Source of the DNA: Candidatus Latescibacterota bacterium
GTDB taxonomy: Bacteria; Blakebacterota; Blakebacteria; Blakebacterales; Blakebacteraceae
Reading direction: 5' to 3'
Assembly: GCA_023135015.1 (NCBI GenBank)
Contig: JAGLTZ010000069.1
Coordinates: forward strand, 1-7,391
Length of the DNA: 7,391 nt
Shown here: piece after piece, positions 5,905 to 7,391 of the stretch
Numbering within the stretch: the stretch's first letter is position 1
Layout of the letters: every line of letters starts with the position of its first letter
Position numbers and translations under genes: made by a program
Notes under the pieces: generated by a model
Told to the model about the DNA's origin: nothing
Databases searched by the model: none
What the model saw: only the letters and a program-made list of their open reading frames with translations

Positions 5905-7362
5905 TTACCTGACGCGCTCGGCCCGGGTACTACGGTCAATCATCAGTGCGACGGCCTTTCCGGGCTGTTCAATTTCGAAATCGAACCGGGTGGCGTCTTC
6001 AGAGGTGAACCAGGTGTTCTCAGACATAGGGTACAGCTCGACCTTCAACCAGTTTTTTACGAACAATCTGTTGCCCTCCGAGGTGATTTCGATATCGAAA
6101 TCAGCACCGCTGATGCGGTAGAGACCCGTCAATCTTTCGAGAGTCCCCCTATCCACATCGGCCGCCTCCATTCTTCTGGGCCTGAACCCGGCCTCCGGCC
6201 AGCCGAACTCTTGTGCGATGGTCAGGATGAGTGCTTGCGCCACACTGGAACCGGCGTCGGAATTGGTCATTATAAACGCACCCTTCCCAATCTCCGCAAA
6301 CGCCACGAAGCTAGCACGGAATCCTTCGTTGGAGCCGCCGTGTTCGAAAGAGAGCGTACGGCCCCTCCCACATATCTGGAAACCGAGTCCCCAGTTTCCC
6401 CTGCCCTTTTCCAACATCGCCTCGGTCGTGGACTGACCGAGCACTCTGTTCGATTCCCCTTCAAGAGAACTCTGTACCTCCAGAGCAAGCCGGGCGAGAT
6501 CGGTCGGTGTGGTCCAGAGCCCTGCCGCCGCCATCTCAGGGTAAACATGCCACTTCTCCTCTACCGGTACGCCGTTCCAGCGGTAGCCCGTTGCGGCTTC
6601 TACCCACCTCTCCGGCGGCAACGGCTGTTCGTACGTGCTCCTTTCCATTCCGGCCGGCTCTAACACCGACTCCTTCACCAGCTCGTGGAAAGGCTTGCCT
6701 GTTATCCCTATAAGAAGCTGCTGCATGATAGTGTAGCCACCTCCGGAATACCTCCACAGGCTTCCAGGAGAGGCATCCACTCGTATTGCACCGGTATTGG
6801 TGGGACCCTCCCCATCCAGGACCTGCTTCAGGATCGGGATATCAGCGCTCCGCGCATAACCGGGGAAGCCGTGCACGGTCAGACCACCCGTATGGGTCAG
6901 CAGGTGACGCAGGGTCACAGCCTCGTCCTCGGTGAATTCATTCGACGGGAGCCGCCAGGAGGTCAACCATTCGTTGATGTCGCCGTCCAGGTCGAGCACT
7001 CCCCGTTCCACCAACCTCAGGGCGGCCATCGCGGCAACGGGCTTACTTATTGAGGCGGCCTGGAATAGCGTGCTCGTGGTCGCCGGAGTCCCCGACTCCA
7101 CGTCGGCGAGTCCGTATGCCTCTGCCCATATAATCCTGGATCCTTCAATCACAGCCACACTGACGGCCGGCACCCTCTCCATAACCATCAAGTCGGCCAG
7201 GGAAGTTGATACCTCCGGACGGTTGGTCACCACCAGGAGCGGCAGGAGCCCGTTTTCGATCCGTGCAATCCGGGTATCGACAGATTCCTGTGCTTCTGCT
7301 GTGTAGGGCAAAGAAAGAATTAAAGAGAGGGTAAGTACGTACAGCCGTGTGCACGTTTTCAT
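5905..7362 (-). CDS. Secreted serine hydrolase, class C beta-lactamase family
   Basis: 485 residues. A signal peptide (MKTCTRLYVLTLSLILS...AEA, cut near Ala24/Gln25) directs export to the periplasm. The beta-lactamase/penicillin-binding fold (PF00144 type) covers about residues 50-385. Catalytic motifs are SxxK at Ser104-Ile-Ser-Lys107 (nucleophile and base), Y-S-G at 205-207 in the position of YxN, and HGG at 341-343 in place of KTG. LLTHTGGL (154-161) and GGLW-like AAAGLWTTPTDLA (278-290) are typical of the family. A C-terminal beta-rich domain (about 405-485, LTGLYR...) resembles the lipocalin-like tail found on many such hydrolases. Members include esterases, D-aminopeptidases and DD-peptidases; true antibiotic hydrolysis is not implied and the substrate is unknown. 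ATG 7362 is preceded by GGGAG six bases away on the minus strand. The gene converges on the receiver gene and lies on the presumed element side of the tRNA-Leu fragment. Confidence 0.88.
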   Translation of the reverse strand: MKTCTRLYVLTLSLILSLPYTAEAQESVDTRIARIENGLLPLLVVTNRPEVSTSLADLMVMERVPAVSVAVIEGSRIIWAEAYGLADVESGTPATTSTLFQAASISKPVAAMAALRLVERGVLDLDGDINEWLTSWRLPSNEFTEDEAVTLRHLLTHTGGLTVHGFPGYARSADIPILKQVLDGEGPTNTGAIRVDASPGSLWRYSGGGYTIMQQLLIGITGKPFHELVKESVLEPAGMERSTYEQPLPPERWVEAATGYRWNGVPVEEKWHVYPEMAAAGLWTTPTDLARLALEVQSSLEGESNRVLGQSTTEAMLEKGRGNWGLGFQICGRGRTLSFEHGGSNEGFRASFVAFAEIGKGAFIMTNSDAGSSVAQALILTIAQEFGWPEAGFRPRRMEAADVDRGTLERLTGLYRISGADFDIEITSEGNRLFVKNWLKVELYPMSENTWFTSEDATRFDFEIEQPGKAVALMIDRSTRAERVR

Positions 7363-7391
7363 ATCGTACTCCCGAAAGGTTCCGTGTGGCA

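Overview
The window comes from a Gram-negative-type bacterium: it encodes one exported protein with an outer-membrane beta-barrel character and one exported serine hydrolase. The protein families (DUF5916/CBM9-like, and a split PPDK_N/receiver pair) and the moderately high G+C fit an FCB-group-like or candidate-phylum genome such as Gemmatimonadota, Latescibacterota or Zixibacteria. That placement is inference; no marker gene fixes the taxon.

Left part (1-2375, + strand). The C-terminal tail of an unidentified gene is followed, after 73 bases, by a complete gene for a 721-residue CBM9-like/DUF5916 envelope protein with signal peptide and C-terminal Phe.

Centre (2402-5591, + strand). This is the most unusual part. 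A strong Shine-Dalgarno precedes a 19-codon ORF that is in frame with, and separated by one TAA from, a 556-residue protein related to the ATP-grasp nucleotide-binding domain of PEP synthase/pyruvate phosphate dikinase (PPDK_N). Its stop overlaps the start of a second gene carrying a degenerate receiver-like domain, a canonical receiver domain, and two tandem copies of a helical FSxWL module. From memory of the families, these are the parts of a large single-chain receiver/PPDK_N protein of about 1000 residues found in Bacteroidetes-like bacteria. Here they appear as two translationally overlapping genes in the reverse order. The pair probably forms a phosphorylation-linked two-component-like module of unknown output; no histidine kinase is present in the window.

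Right part (5592-7391). A 313-base spacer between convergent genes holds a 9-bp inverted repeat and a 58-base minus-strand fragment matching the 3' part of a tRNA-Leu(UAA), from the anticodon loop through CCA. The 5' half is missing. This is the classic footprint of a tRNA attachment site and suggests that DNA to the right (higher coordinates) belongs to an integrated element or its remnant. Beyond it, on the minus strand, is a complete secreted class-C-beta-lactamase-family serine hydrolase.
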